Positions 1 through 10,479 of a stretch of DNA of 64,000 nucleotides are shown here, piece after piece. The stretch lies in contig JAOTOL010001508.1 of NCBI GenBank assembly GCA_034440575.1, positions 886,001-950,000 of the forward strand, read 5' to 3'. The translations under genes and the position numbers were made by a program. Position 1 is the stretch's first letter; each line of letters opens with the position of its first letter. The stretch is from Imbricaverruca yamaguchii (Eukaryota; Arthropoda; Thecostraca; Neoverrucidae). A model generated the notes under the pieces. It saw nothing but the letters and a program-made list of their open reading frames with translations, made no database searches and had not been told where the DNA came from.

Positions 1-420
1 ATATAAATAAAAAACGTGTGGTGTTTGTGGAAAAAAACTGCAAAAAAAACCTGCAAAAAACACTTTTGAGGCTCTAAATGTTCACACAGCACGCTGTTTG
101 GGACCCCTGCCCGCCGATAACTTCGCATCTAGTTGGCATACGGTGTCGAAATGGTCAAGAGTGGCCTGTGATGACAAAACCTGTCAGTTGGTTTCTGCTA
201 CACTGACATCAGGTCACTAGATCACATGACATTGGGCGTTCAAGGTCATCTGAGGTCACGAACACGTTTATGGCTATAACTTTTCCCCGAATTGAGAAAA
301 AGAGATTGAACTCAACACAATTGTGTTCGTCACGTCGAGACGGTTACAGTGATACACGACATGACCCCGATGGGTTAAGATGAGCCACGTAAACTGACCA
401 GGTTACCGATTTGATCCAAC
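1..420 (+). repeat. dispersed repeat family R1, copy 1
   Basis: This stretch is homologous, in inverted orientation, to 17225-17610. Shared landmarks include ACGTGTGGT near the start, TCGATAACTTCGCATCTA-like text near 115-130, GTCGAAATGGTC near 145, and TGTGTTCGTCACGTCGAGACG near 320-345. It carries several AGGTCA/TGACCT hexamers. No coding potential, terminal repeats or RT motif is visible, so the class is unknown. It may continue to the left of the window. The following 300 bases up to the transposon end at 720 show nothing recognisable. Confidence 0.6.
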
Positions 421-719
421 GGGGCCAGGGCATACCTATGTTGTCATTTTTGTACATGGCTTGCTCAAAATTATGTTGTAGTATGCCGGTGTAATGCTAT
501 GGTGCTGTTGGATGAATCTTCCAATGAGATATAGTTATCGCTATTGATGGTGGTTACCCATACGCCGCACAAGAACAAGAACAACTGAGTATTATTTCAT
601 ATCATGGGGCATGGTACGACGACTTGAACAGCGCGTCTCGACGGTATTGAGGTCAAAGTCCATTGTCAATAACACTGCGGGGTGCGCCGTCGCTCTGGTC
701 TGTACACCTCCCCCTCCCT

Positions 720-734
720 CTATTGACCGTTCAA
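720..734 (+). repeat. left terminal inverted repeat of the ISL2EU-like element
   Basis: CTATTGACCGTTCAA matches the complement of 8479-8493 exactly. It lies 114 bp upstream of the nuclease start codon. Inside it both ends continue with GC-rich CCTGCC/GGCAG-containing text, which suggests related subterminal sequence. Confidence 0.75.
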
Positions 735-847
735 CCTGCCACCAGATGGCAGGACAAAAATTTAAAGATGGCGGCCACAACGGAGATAAACAATTCGCGT
801 ACGGTGTTTGAGTGATACTGTCTGGAGCTTGCTTCAGGGTAAAGGAG

Positions 848-3800
848 ATGGATCCTACTGCACCTAAAGTATCAATTGTGCAAATATCTGAGTATATCGG
901 CGATAAAAAACGTTGTGCCATTGAGGGGGAAGCCGTACTAGATGCAGGGCACATAATTTCTTGTGGTACGATTGGGAAAGAACCTGGCAAGGTTACAATG
1001 CAGGCGCTCTGCGTAAAATCCAGCCACCTACGCGAGAAGCCCCATGAGCTACATGCTGTGGTTGAGTGTGGAAGATTCTGGGTACAGTGCTCCTGCAAAG
1101 CTGGTCTCTCAGAAAGCTGCAAGCATTGCATTGCTCTGCTACTATACCTAAACAGGTGAGGAAAGTGAAGTGTTGAATGATTGCTATTATTGACAGAACT
1201 GCACATGGATGTAATATTGAAATAGCAAATTAGCTTTAGCAAGGCGTAAAACCAGTAGGTTCTGACCCCTGATGACATCAGAATTTCCACCTATGCCTGG
1301 CATCATCCAAATGTGGAAGCCTTTTTGAATTATTGATGTTGGGAATATCTTATTCACCCACAAAGGGCACTTGTGTCTCATAGTTGCACTGGTCTATTTA
1401 TGTTTTATGTCTACATTCTCTGAAATATGTTGTTATGCCAGAGCTTGAAGCTCATGCACTTTAGTATTGCTAGCACAACACCAACCAAAAGAAGCAATGC
1501 TATGCAACAGCAACATTTTGATTGACCTGCTAGTGGTCACACAACACCGGTATCCACCATGATAATTGTATGCACTTCAATCTCCTTTTAGGGTAAGAGA
1601 GAAACATGACAAAGTATTTCAGATACTTTTATTCTTATTCAGATAAGGCATTTCAAGAAGACAATTTGTTGATGATGCATACTTCTTGAAGTGACTAAGA
1701 TGATGTTCAGTTTAGATACAAAATAAATCCATTCCATGTTTTTTTTACCATCAAGCAAAGGAGATAAGGCTACGCTTGGATGATTCTATTTTAATTTGCA
1801 CATTTTTAGAAATGTTTGTGCATTGTTTGAGGATAATTAATTTCAATTCTTCTCCCAACTTGAAATGTTACACTAGGATAAGTTTTAAGATGGTAAATTT
1901 GTGCTTAAGGTGTTTTATAATTTTGGGGAATTTCTTTTTCCAATGCAATGTTTCTGGATGTGATCAACATGATGTGACTACCTATTTTATGTGCAAATGC
2001 TCACTTTTCAGTTTGCATGTAAAATAACACGAACAAGGGGACTTTGAATTAGGTAGCATAGCTGTATGCCGATTGCAGTATATTTGCCCCAAAACCCAAT
2101 AAACAAACAAGAATTAGGCAACCTAACTAAAAAAAAAGTAATTTTAGAAAATAATATGGATTAATCTAACCCAACTCCCATGTATGCAAGAAACAGATTG
2201 AAAAAAAGTGGAATCGAAGCGCCCCTAAGCCCAAATAACTAACTGAAAAAAAATGGAACATGCTAAGCCTTTTTCACTATGTTCCGAACCAAAAAACAAA
2301 GTAACATAACCTATCCAAACCTGCTGTTGGGAAAGAAGCTGATTAAATCAAACAAATGTGTATATTTTTAACAAAAACTGACCAAGCACACCTAACCAAC
2401 ACTACAACACCCACCCTTTAAGTCTGCTTCATGCAGGGAAATATGTAGAAGACTTGTCTTGTTAATACAATGTAGCACAATACTTCCTATAAAATACCAT
2501 CATACCTCTTCTTTGAAACGATTTCACCTTCAACCCCTTTTGATATCATCTCCCATATGAACTGAAAAGTATGGTTCAAGAAGTATGCTCTTACAAATTG
2601 TTTTCTTGAAATTCCTTGGGAGCCCCAGGAGACATTTTAGAACACTGACATAAATATGCCTTGACAATGCATATCCAACATCAATGCAAATTGTTTTCTT
2701 GAAATTCCTTATCTGAATTAAAATGCAAGTGTCTCAATTAGTTTGTCTGTCCAGGAACTTGTGCAAATTTCAGTGTATTGAAGCATCAGTCAACAGGTGC
2801 AAATATTTGGGTGCTGATGCACATCATCAAGGCATGTGTCATGCTTTTCATCTAGACAGACACCCAGGCCTCAGGAGACATTTCGGAACACTGACATAAA
2901 TAGACCTTGACAATGCATACCAATGTCAATGCATATTTGTAAGCTGATGCAGGCAATGCATTAGGAGGCAGATCTACCAATTGTATTATGGCAGGGGGCA
3001 CTTTTTGAGGAGAGGATTCATGTATCCAGAGGTAGCATCTTTTTAACCTTACAGAAATTATCTCAGCAGAGGAACACTGATTGGGGGTGGGTACACTCAA
3101 GCATCTGAGGGGCAGCCCTTCTCACTCAAAGAGAGGTTGTATGTGTGGTGTGGCTGTGGCACACCTTGCCTAATGATCCACCACTATAATGCGTATTTGC
3201 ACCAAAGAGCACCAATGCTCATTAATGGCTGATGCCTGGTGTGCACCAATTTTCTGTTCTGGTCATCCTTCACTTCCAGAAGTTACTTCCTCGTTTCTTT
3301 CTGCCAAATTCACCTGAGTGCCTTGCCAATCTGACCTGTTTTGAAAAACAAGTGCACAGCAGTAATTGTTGTTCAACACATTTGTGTGTAAAATAATATA
3401 TAAAGCATATCTAGGGTCTACAATTGTTTGAAATTTCGGTAAACCACAGCTGTTAGCTAATGGTCTTCTTCTGGATATAAAGAAGGGATTATCAAAACTT
3501 AGAACCCTTGAATTCCTTCGTATGCTTAGTAACATGTTTGTTTGATTTTGTTTTTGTTTGCCAATGTATGTTCGGGTATGCATGATGCTTCTGATGGTGT
3601 TGTGTATATTCATTATTGATGTTGTTTCACCTTCTCAGGGTATCCCTGCAAGAGCTGAAAGAGTTGAGCTGCACTGACACCACCCAGAAGTGGGGGCGTT
3701 CTGCAACTGCCGGCGTATGTCCACCGGTACCAGTAGAAGAGCTCTGCCATGTGGGTACTGTTAAGTATCAGGAACGAAGTGGTCCATCAAACCCTGGGCT

Positions 3801-4567
3801 GTACACAGATAATCTGCTGTCCGTTGCTCCAAAGTCTGCTCTAGCCTTGCATCGCAAGCGCCGCTTAGTAGATAATAGCGATAACAAGAGCCCACCTGAG
3901 AAGAGCTGCAAATCACTGGCCAAATTAGTCACTTCCAGGGCACCTATCCCTTCTTCAAGACAGACGCCAATGATGGAAAAGGAGGAAGTTTTTTTCAATC
4001 GGTTTGTGCATGTGACATGTGATGGTGCTGCCAAGATCTGTTCGGCCACCTTGTCACAGACAGGCAATGTGTGGGAAAATGAGAGAAGGGTGCAGATGAC
4101 AGCCAGCTGTGCCTATCAGTGGCTTACGTACAAGGGTCCAAATTAGCCAGGTCGAGCGACTGGGCCTTGTAGTGCCACCTAGTGCTCCGTGGCTAGGCTG
4201 TTCACCAGACGGCGTTGTTGTAGAAAATGGCGATATCAAGAAGCTCCTTGAGGTAAAGTGCCCCTTCGCAGGCAAGGATATGAAGCTGGAGACCGTCGTC
4301 GCCACAAACCAACTGAAGTACTTGGACTGCTCAATGAAGGAAGATATACGTCTGAAGAAGAAGCACACCTATTATGGGCAGGTACAGCTGAGTTTGGCGA
4401 TACTGGACCTTCCGAGCTGCGATCTCCTCGTGTATGGTGCAAAAGGAGACGAGATCATCATCATCAGTGTGAAACGAGACGAGGCATTCATCTCGTCAAT
4501 GCTCAAGAAGCTTGAACTGGTCTATTTCCAGCATGTGCTACCATACTTGGCAAAGACCTTCGGATAA
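848..4567 (+). pseudogene. SWIM zinc-finger and YqaJ-type nuclease gene of the transposon, core deleted
   Basis: Two exons, 848-1155 and 3639-4567, joined by a GT-AG intron (AACAG|GTGAGG to TTCTCAG|GG) with matching phase. The ATG at 848 is the first in frame; the upstream frame is closed. Exon 1 ends in a SWIM finger with the pattern C-S-C near 1090 and C-K-H near 1123, a DNA or protein binding module. Exon 2 carries a linker and then a YqaJ-like PD-(D/E)xK exonuclease core: SPDGVV near 4205, LLEVKCP near 4245 and YYGQVQLSLAILD near 4375, supplying D, E-x-K and Q. Between ENERRVQMTAS (about 4080) and LGLVVPPSAPW (about 4165) the family normally has some 50-60 more residues. Here they are missing and the frame shifts at a stop near 4144, so the nuclease is broken. 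The domain assignment is firm. The role is presumed to be in transposition; it is known only by association with this transposon group. Confidence 0.8.
1156..3638 (+). other. intron of the SWIM-YqaJ gene
   Basis: A 2.48-kb AT-rich intron with a GTGAGG donor and a pyrimidine-rich TTTCACCTTCTCAG acceptor. It holds no recognisable ORF. It contains an imperfect internal duplication: a block with GGAGACATTT, GAACACTGACATAAATA and TTGACAATGCATA at about 2625-2680 recurs at about 2870-2925. A second short duplication with TTGTTTTCTTGAAATTCCTT occurs at about 2598 and 2688. Confidence 0.6.
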
Positions 4568-4683
4568 ATAGGCCATCACGGTTGGCCGTCTGTGACTTGG
4601 CTCGCGGACCATCAGTGGTGCAGGGCGTCCACCATCTTGTGCAGCGTGCCGGCCGTCAGGGTGCCACGCGCCTGCTGTCTGCA

Positions 4684-5240
4684 GTGCCGCTCGCCGGCCG
4701 TCAGTGGTGCTGCGCTCCAGTCGTTGCTGGTGCAGCCTCAGCTGTGGTGCCGCTCGCCGGCCGTCAGTGGTGCTGCGCTCCAGTCGTTGCTGGTGCAGCC
4801 TCAGCTGTGGTGCCGCTCGCCGGCCGTCAGTGGTGCTGCGCTCCAGTCGTTGCTGGTGCAGCCTCAGCTGTGGTGCCGCTCGCCGGCCGTCAGTGGTGCT
4901 GCGCTCCAGTCGTTGCTGGTGCAGCCTCAGCTGTGGTGCCGCTCGCCGGCCGTCAGTGGTGCTGCGCTACAGTCGTTGCTGGTGCAGCCTCAGCTGTGGT
5001 GCCGCTCGCCGGCCGTCAGTGGTGCTGCGCTCCAGTCGTTGCTGGTGCAGCCTCAGCTGTGGTGCCGCTCGCCGGCCGCCAGTGGTGTTGCGCTCCGGCC
5101 GGTGCTGGTGAAACTCCGTCTGCAGTGCCGCTCGCCGGCCGTCAGTGGTGCTGCGCTCCAGTCGTTGCTGGTGCAGCCTCAGCTGCGGTGCCGCTCGCCG
5201 GCCGTCAGTGGTGCTGCGCTCCAGTCGTCGGGCAGTAGTT
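4684..5240 (+). repeat. 63-bp minisatellite, about 9 copies
   Basis: Units start with GTGCCGCTCGCCGGCCGTCA at 4684, 4747, 4810, 4873, 4936, 4999 and onward, with an exact 63-bp period. Most copies differ by only one or two bases; the copies near 5062-5187 are the most divergent. Because 63 is a multiple of three and no unit holds a stop, long open frames exist in several registers, giving 21-residue protein repeats. I treat these as by-products: there is no domain match, and the array starts just past the nuclease stop at 4567. It ends about 250 bp before the transposase stop at 5495, so it sits between the convergent 3' ends. Confidence 0.9.
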
Positions 5241-5494
5241 TCACCACGTCGAAGTACCTCGCGCGCGTTTCGGATTGACGGCCGTAACATGACCTCACTG
5301 TGGTGTACGTGATACAGAAAACACAAATACGATATATTGGATCAAGTCAGTGTCCGTGAATTCCCTACAAACCGCCGAAACCACCCACATGGTGGCAGGC
5401 TGGTCAAACTCAATCACACACACACACACACGCAAACAAACACATAGCCTATGTACGAAGCGCATACTCATACCACTTCCTAACCTCGACCATC

Positions 5495-8309
5495 CTAGGC
5501 GTCGATCGCGAACTTGTCTTCCGCAAGAATTGGAGAGCACAGGTTGGTAAGCCCACAGATGACATTGAGCAATGATGACACATATGGCACCATCCTCCAC
5601 GGCAGTTTCGCATTCAAAATACTGAATTGCCTCAAACGTCCGATTACCCTTTCAACGTGTACTCGAGCTCGAGCAAGATCTGCAGTGTGCAACGCATCAG
5701 ACTTAGGCAGCTGTTTCTGCTTGCGGAGGTACGGGGGGCCGATGGAGGGCGATGCCTCGTTGAAAAAGTGCATCATCTATGAGAAAGCCTTTATCGGCCA
5801 TCACGGCATCTACAAATGGTTCCAGCTTCTCGCACAGTCCGCTATGTTCAAATATAAATTTGTCGGACACTCGTCCACCATACACACGACTCACAAATGT
5901 CACAGTACCCGCGGGCGATACACCAACCATAAACTTCACAGTGTGTGTGCCTTTATAGTGGGAGTAAGTAGCCAGCGTACAAGAGAGACATTTTGTACGC
6001 TCGACAGGTACCTCAGTGCAGTCAACTACCACTCTGGTGCTTTTGTATTTCCCAAAGCAACGTGGCATATTTGCCATTACCTCGGCTTTGTCTGGCCACA
6101 AGATTGCGTCACTTAGCACTGCACTTAGAGTTGGCAAAGTCTGATAGAAGATATTACTACATGCAGTTCCGGATTTACGACAGAGTATTGCCAAAAAGCT
6201 GAAAGAAAGATTGAGCTTAAGCTTCATACATACAAGAATGATGCCTATACATACAAGAATGGACATGTCTATATCCTTCCCTACTTGTTTCTTGCAGCAG
6301 GTGTCAAGTGCATTAAGCAAAGCAAAACTGTTAATTCCAGTTGCTACTCGCAGCTTTTCTTCTGTATCCAGCATGTTCATGATCGTATGGTTGTGCTGGT
6401 TGATGACGTCTGGTGATGATATTCCGTGCTGTTTTAGAGCGGAGTGCACGGCGTCCATGCTGGGCAGCTGAGGTACATTTTCAGTGTCCACCAGAGTTTC
6501 ATCAGGCACCTCCGCCGACTCTTGGTAGGCAACTAAAGGAGTTACAATTTTGATGTTATGCAAGTATGAGAAATTATGTACATACACAGATGTTGCACAT
6601 GACAATGGAGGCTGGGGCTTCGTCAATTTATGAACGTGACCAAAACCAGTTGAACCAATTGTTCCCATGCAGTTCCACGCCAAGTGTGCAGAAGATTGCA
6701 TGGCCACGCACCTGTATACCTGCTAAAATATTACAAACAGCATAGTATTGAATGCTGTGATATCAATAGCAAGACTAATGTATGCCAAGAAAAGGCACAG
6801 CCAAGTATCTGAACTATGCGATGGGAAAATTAACAGCATAATTCTGATCAAGGCACTGACCTGACTCCTGGAGGATGATCTCAGGGTCAAAGATGCTGTG
6901 GACGTGCTCCCCCCATGCAGGAAGAGGAGCTCTCAGTTCCTCATGCTGTTCCTGTACATTTTCATCTCTGAGTTGTTTTCTCAACCGGCGGAAATCAAGC
7001 TGAGCATTCTGCTTTGCAGAAGTAGCTCTAGAACAGCTCAAAACAGGCAGATTTTGAGAAGGCAAGGTGTTCCTCTTCAAGTAAGGTTTCTTCGATGGGT
7101 ACGCTGCAATTAGCAACAGAAGTTAGCATAAGAGCATGGAGAGCCACATCTTTCATCCGATCAGTAAATGGTCTGAGACCTGAAAAGGGTAAATGGGCAC
7201 TGAATGACGAAACCTGGTCGATGCTCCCTAAAACTCAAATAACCAACCAACCAATCAATTCGATTAGTGCCTACCTATATTTCATAGCAATTGCGAAAAA
7301 TAACAGCAAAGCATGCCATATTAGCTTGCAGAAAAATGGGAATTAAATATTTATAGAGTAATCATTCTATTTTTCCCTGGCACATGTTCATGGATACATC
7401 AACCACTGCGATTGCCGACATTGGTGCAGCATTAATGTGGGACAAGTATAACAATTACAACATGAGTATGCATGCTACATTACCCAACATTAGGTATACA
7501 ATAGTGGTGAATCCCTGATTATGCAACACCAATAGCAGAATTACTCTGGAAAGAAGACCAAGAAAGCGAAGAATCATGAGACCAAAATGTAGCAGTTTTT
7601 ATCTAAGCTAATGTACTGTCAAGCAAATGAACCTTCAGAGTGAATATTAAGAGGTAAGAAAATAGATTTAGAATGATATGTTACTTGGAAAGTGTTTGGT
7701 TGAGCGATGTCCATAAGATGCCACTGGTAAGATATTGTATGCAAAAGATATCAAAAGGGTAATAATATGAGATAGACAAAAAAGAATTCATTTGATGTAG
7801 AAGAATATGGTCAGTTGCATAATAGGCTTCACCACGAGTCCAAAACTGGCACAAAACTTTATATAAATACCAAATAAATTTGAACCCATCCCTTATGTGC
7901 ACATGATTTAAATACCGACAATTCCTCAAGGTTGCTTAATTTTACCTTTTGCATTACATGCTAATTGTACATGTAGATATGCAGTTTATTATTATGTGTA
8001 TGAAAGCAATATGGTTGAATTACATGCTGGTAACACCAATAGTTTTATGAAGCCTTCATCCATATATACATACCAGAAAGTATATAATCATCCTTCTTGA
8101 AGTGCTTGCTGCATACCTTCATGTGCCTTGATGCTTTCTTGCCCATTTTAAAAATGTTGTGCCACTTTTTTGAAAGTATAAGGGATCTCTCGGGAATCTC
8201 TCGGGAAGCGATGGAAGCTGACTTCAGGTTCCCTCCTGTGCAATGATTTGCATTGTGGAACACAACAATATGTATTGGACTTGCTCACCTTATCCACTTG
8301 ATTCATCAT
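5495..8309 (-). pseudogene. THAP and DDE_Tnp_4 (Harbinger/ISL2EU-like) transposase, frameshifted
   Basis: Three exons with phase-consistent GT-AG junctions: 8309-8074, 7103-6861 and 6532-5495. Exon 1 encodes a THAP C2CH DNA-binding finger (TYCCVPQCKS, FHRFPRD, then KVCSKHFKKDDYI). Exon 2 is a basic linker (DFRRLRKQLRDE). Exon 3 holds the RNase H-like catalytic core with D in RVVVDCTEVPVER (about 6020), D in VDAVMADKGF (about 5810) and E in ARVHVERVIGRLR (about 5655), so all three catalytic residues survive. Two lesions disable it. An exact 11-bp tandem duplication at 8185-8206, with a nearby A-run indel, shifts frame inside the THAP domain. A shift in the G6 run at about 5733-5738 separates the second Asp from the Glu. 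The expected role is binding and cutting the element's ends in the nucleus. Family identity is secure; the ISL2EU subgroup follows from the THAP domain and the linked YqaJ gene. Confidence 0.82.
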
Positions 8310-8347
8310 GTTCACAGCTTTGCAAGAGCCCTCACACTCTCAAATTT

Positions 8348-8392
8348 CAAGGACCCGAAATAGTATGAGTTACAAGGACCCGAAATAGTATG
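8348..8392. repeat. 25-bp direct repeat, two copies
   Basis: CAAGGACCCGAAATAGTATG occurs at 8348-8367 and again at 8373-8392. It lies just upstream of the transposase start codon and inside the right terminal repeat, a position where subterminal transposase-binding repeats often occur. That role is inference. Confidence 0.7.
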
Positions 8393-8478
8393 TTTCTGAT
8401 AGCGCGCCAGATTTGTCACACTTTTATCCCCCCAACTGTAGTTCAACGTTTCTGCCGGCAGGCGGCAACCCTTTCGCC

Positions 8479-8493
8479 TTGAACGGTCAATAG
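8479..8493 (-). repeat. right terminal inverted repeat of the ISL2EU-like element
   Basis: TTGAACGGTCAATAG is the exact complement of the left end at 720-734. It lies 170 bp upstream of the transposase start codon at 8309. Confidence 0.75.
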
Positions 8494-8706
8494 GTCGGCG
8501 TCTACGTTCGACAAACATGGGGTCTGGCCAGTGACCAATAGCATGCGCCGCAGACGCTGGAGACGCAAATAACGTTTTTTTTTTACAGAGGCATCGCACC
8601 ACGAACAGTCACATGTCAGTGGGGAGAGCAGTGACGCCCTGTGAGGATTAGTCAGCTGACTTGTCGACAGTGTTGATAGGCGTCCTTTGTTTCGAAGACG
8701 GGAACG

Positions 8707-8928
8707 ATGCCTGCTCCTTTCTGCTGTGACCCGTATAAGCGGCACAAGAAGAAAGTGTATAAAGGTATTAGATTGGCAAACACAAATCTGGTCCAGATAG
8801 TCGATGCTCCCCGGCTACGTGTTGACAGTTATCTATGTGATATTTGCCGAAAGCATCTAACGAAGGATCCAGGCAGCCTACCAGAACAGTCCGGGCAGTC
8901 AAGACATTTCTCGCCGGGCTGCTTGTGA
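8707..8928 (+). CDS. N-terminal fragment of a Cys-rich invertebrate multicopy protein
   Basis: The ORF opens with MPAPFCCDPYKRHKKKVYKG and about 40 residues later has LCDICRKHL. A CC-x-P-x-x-x-HKK block followed by C-x2-C-[RK]K resembles the start of an uncharacterised protein family that I associate with many multicopy invertebrate genes of unknown function. After about residue 60 the frame becomes low-quality and ends. A second frame at 8930-9035 (FFYFTKEEVQKAEQELNGRF) looks more protein-like, so the gene is either frameshifted near 8900-8930 or continues by splicing. It starts 214 bp outside the transposon's right end, so it is not part of that element. No function is assigned. Confidence 0.4.
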   Translation: MPAPFCCDPYKRHKKKVYKGIRLANTNLVQIVDAPRLRVDSYLCDICRKHLTKDPGSLPEQSGQSRHFSPGCL

Positions 8929-9039
8929 CAAAGATCAAGTTTTTCTATTTCACAAAAGAGGAAGTGCAGAAAGCTGAGCAGGAGCTGAATGGCCGCTTCG
9001 CCAAAGCCGTGACGATCAAGGGAACAAGAAGGCACCACA

Positions 9040-9226
9040 GGTTCTGTTTATTGTTTATTGGTTGGTTCACGACACACTTTATGCACATTCACGGCTAATG
9101 GCGCCGCCCACACCGTTTCGCCGGTGGGCCGCGGGATTGGGAAATGTCCTGAGTGGCGCTAGAGTCGAACCCGGGACCTTTGGTACCCATAGCCCGACAC
9201 CTTAACCACTCGGCCATCCCCAGGGG
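9040..9226 (-). mobile_element. tRNA-derived SINE
   Basis: Read on the minus strand from 9226, the sequence starts like a tRNA, with a box A-like GGCCGAGTGGTTAAGG and a box B-like GGGTTCGACTC about 35-40 bases later. A GC-rich body (GGCGAAACGGTGTGGGCGGC) and an A-rich CCAATAAACAATAAACAG tail follow near 9042-9060. The tRNA part cannot fold into a complete cloverleaf with paired ends, so it is a Pol III-type retroposon and not a tRNA gene. Target duplications were not recognised. Confidence 0.65.
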
Positions 9227-9229
9227 TCA

Positions 9230-10214
9230 AAAAAGTCACCGATCTGCCGACGTCGTCGGAGACCACACATGCTAAGGTTAAGCTGATTTGAGAGACCAAC
9301 AGCGAAGACTAACACACGCAAAACCCAAGAAATCAAGGACGTGCTTTTATGTTGCTTCCATTCGCCGGACCGTTATACTTTAAAAAGTGGCACCTCTTCT
9401 GGGCTCTGTCCGATCAAACTCCGCAGACTGCAGCCCATGAAGGCAGCCCTGTCGTAGGTGTGCTTCTAACATGAAAAAGCTGCCCTTCAAATACTAATTT
9501 AGCACATCTTAACAATCTAGCATATATTTTTAATATACCAGATTTATGGTACCAAAAATACCAGATATCCACGGCGGACACCGCGGCCCGTCGGCCTTTC
9601 TCGGTGGTCGCAATGTGACCACCCGTGCTAAGTCAATGGGCTCAAAAATAGGCGAGAATCACCGACAAATGGTCGCAGGCTGGTCGCCGCGCCGTGTCTT
9701 AGTAGGAACTAGCAACAGGAAATAGTCGGGAAACGGCAGCTGAGCTGGGAAGGAAGAGATTTCGATTTTGAATGTGAGGAGGGAATCGCTGAAGTGGACA
9801 TTTGTTGAACGAACAGAAGTGGTGGCCTAATTGTTAGTGAATGGGTATGGTCGGAGTGGAAACCTGTTTTTATCTAGCTTTGATGATTTCATCTATACAT
9901 ATATGTACCTGAAGGTGAGAAAAGCCTGTGCCATTACTGAAACTTAAATGGTTTGGTGCGTCCGTTCAACTTGGAACGAACCGTAGATAACCAGGCGATA
10001 TGCATGCTGATTTTGGTGAGCTTCAAGTCAAACTGTTGGGCTCAATTTTTACCCATTCAAATTCATTGAGATCACTTCTGGTATGAGGAATGGTCCAAGA
10101 AAGAGGCATTACCTGTTGTCTGTTCCCTCCAGGCATTACATAAAATTTGGTGGATTGGGGGGGGGGGGCGGAAATAACCATCCACCCCAATCTGTAGGCC
10201 ATATGAAAGAAAGA
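9230..10214. other. non-coding, no recognised feature
   Basis: No ORF with family resemblance, RNA gene or tandem array is visible. A run of twelve G residues begins near 10157, just before the foldback element. Confidence 0.4.
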
Positions 10215-10222
10215 TCAGCTAT

Positions 10223-10470
10223 GCTTGACATGATATGAATGTTAGAAGTGATTCGCTGTCAATATTAGATCTTTAGATTGGTTAAAAAGAGAAATCTTAG
10301 TTTGACTGGTTTCTATTATAAATCATTTTCAAGCAATGAGTGCTTGACGCTTGTGTGCTTGATCATAATTTATAATATAAACTGGTCAAACTAAGTTTTA
10401 TCTTTTTAACCAGTCTAAAGAAATAATATTGCCAGTGAATCTCTTCTAATATCTTCGTATCATGTCAAAC
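10223..10470. mobile_element. long foldback hairpin, MITE-like
   Basis: The left arm runs from GCTTGACATGATATGAA (10223) through GATTGGTTAAAAAGAG and CTTAGTTTGACTGGTTT to TTCAAGCAATG. It is mirrored by the right arm ending at 10470 (TAAACTGGTCAAACTAAG, CTTTTTAACCAGTCTAAAG, CATGTCAAAC). The arms are about 110 bp each, with roughly 80% identity by eye, and the apex lies near 10335-10358. No ORF fits inside. It could be a MITE or a snapback element. It is too long for a typical animal pre-miRNA. Confidence 0.75.
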
Positions 10471-10479
10471 ATCCTGCCA

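Larger units (their letters stand above)
720..8493. mobile_element. ISL2EU-like DNA transposon, inactive copy
   Basis: A 7.77-kb element bounded by a perfect 15-bp inverted repeat, CTATTGACCGTTCAA at 720-734 and its complement at 8479-8493. It encloses two convergent genes: SWIM zinc finger plus YqaJ nuclease on the plus strand, and THAP plus DDE_Tnp_4 transposase on the minus strand. This pairing is the known hallmark of ISL2EU-type elements, which are relatives of PIF/Harbinger and bacterial IS5-like elements. If the first TA of each repeat is read as a target duplication, the element is TA-flanked with TTGACCGTTCAA ends; that reading is inference. Both genes carry disabling lesions, so it cannot mobilise itself. 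A 63-bp minisatellite fills the gap between the gene 3' ends. Confidence 0.8.

Noticed and set aside
4582..5326. ORFs of 119-228 residues with 21-residue repeats
   Set aside because: By-product of the 63-bp period without stops; several frames on both strands are open equally.
6130..6250. Intron between 6250 and 6130 in the transposase gene
   Set aside because: A TTTCTTTCAG acceptor-like string exists, but the open frame already reads through with family-like text (MKLKLNLSFSFLAIL), so no intron is needed.
10223..10470. microRNA precursor
   Set aside because: Arms of about 110 nt with many mismatches are much longer than animal pre-miRNAs; a foldback element is more likely.
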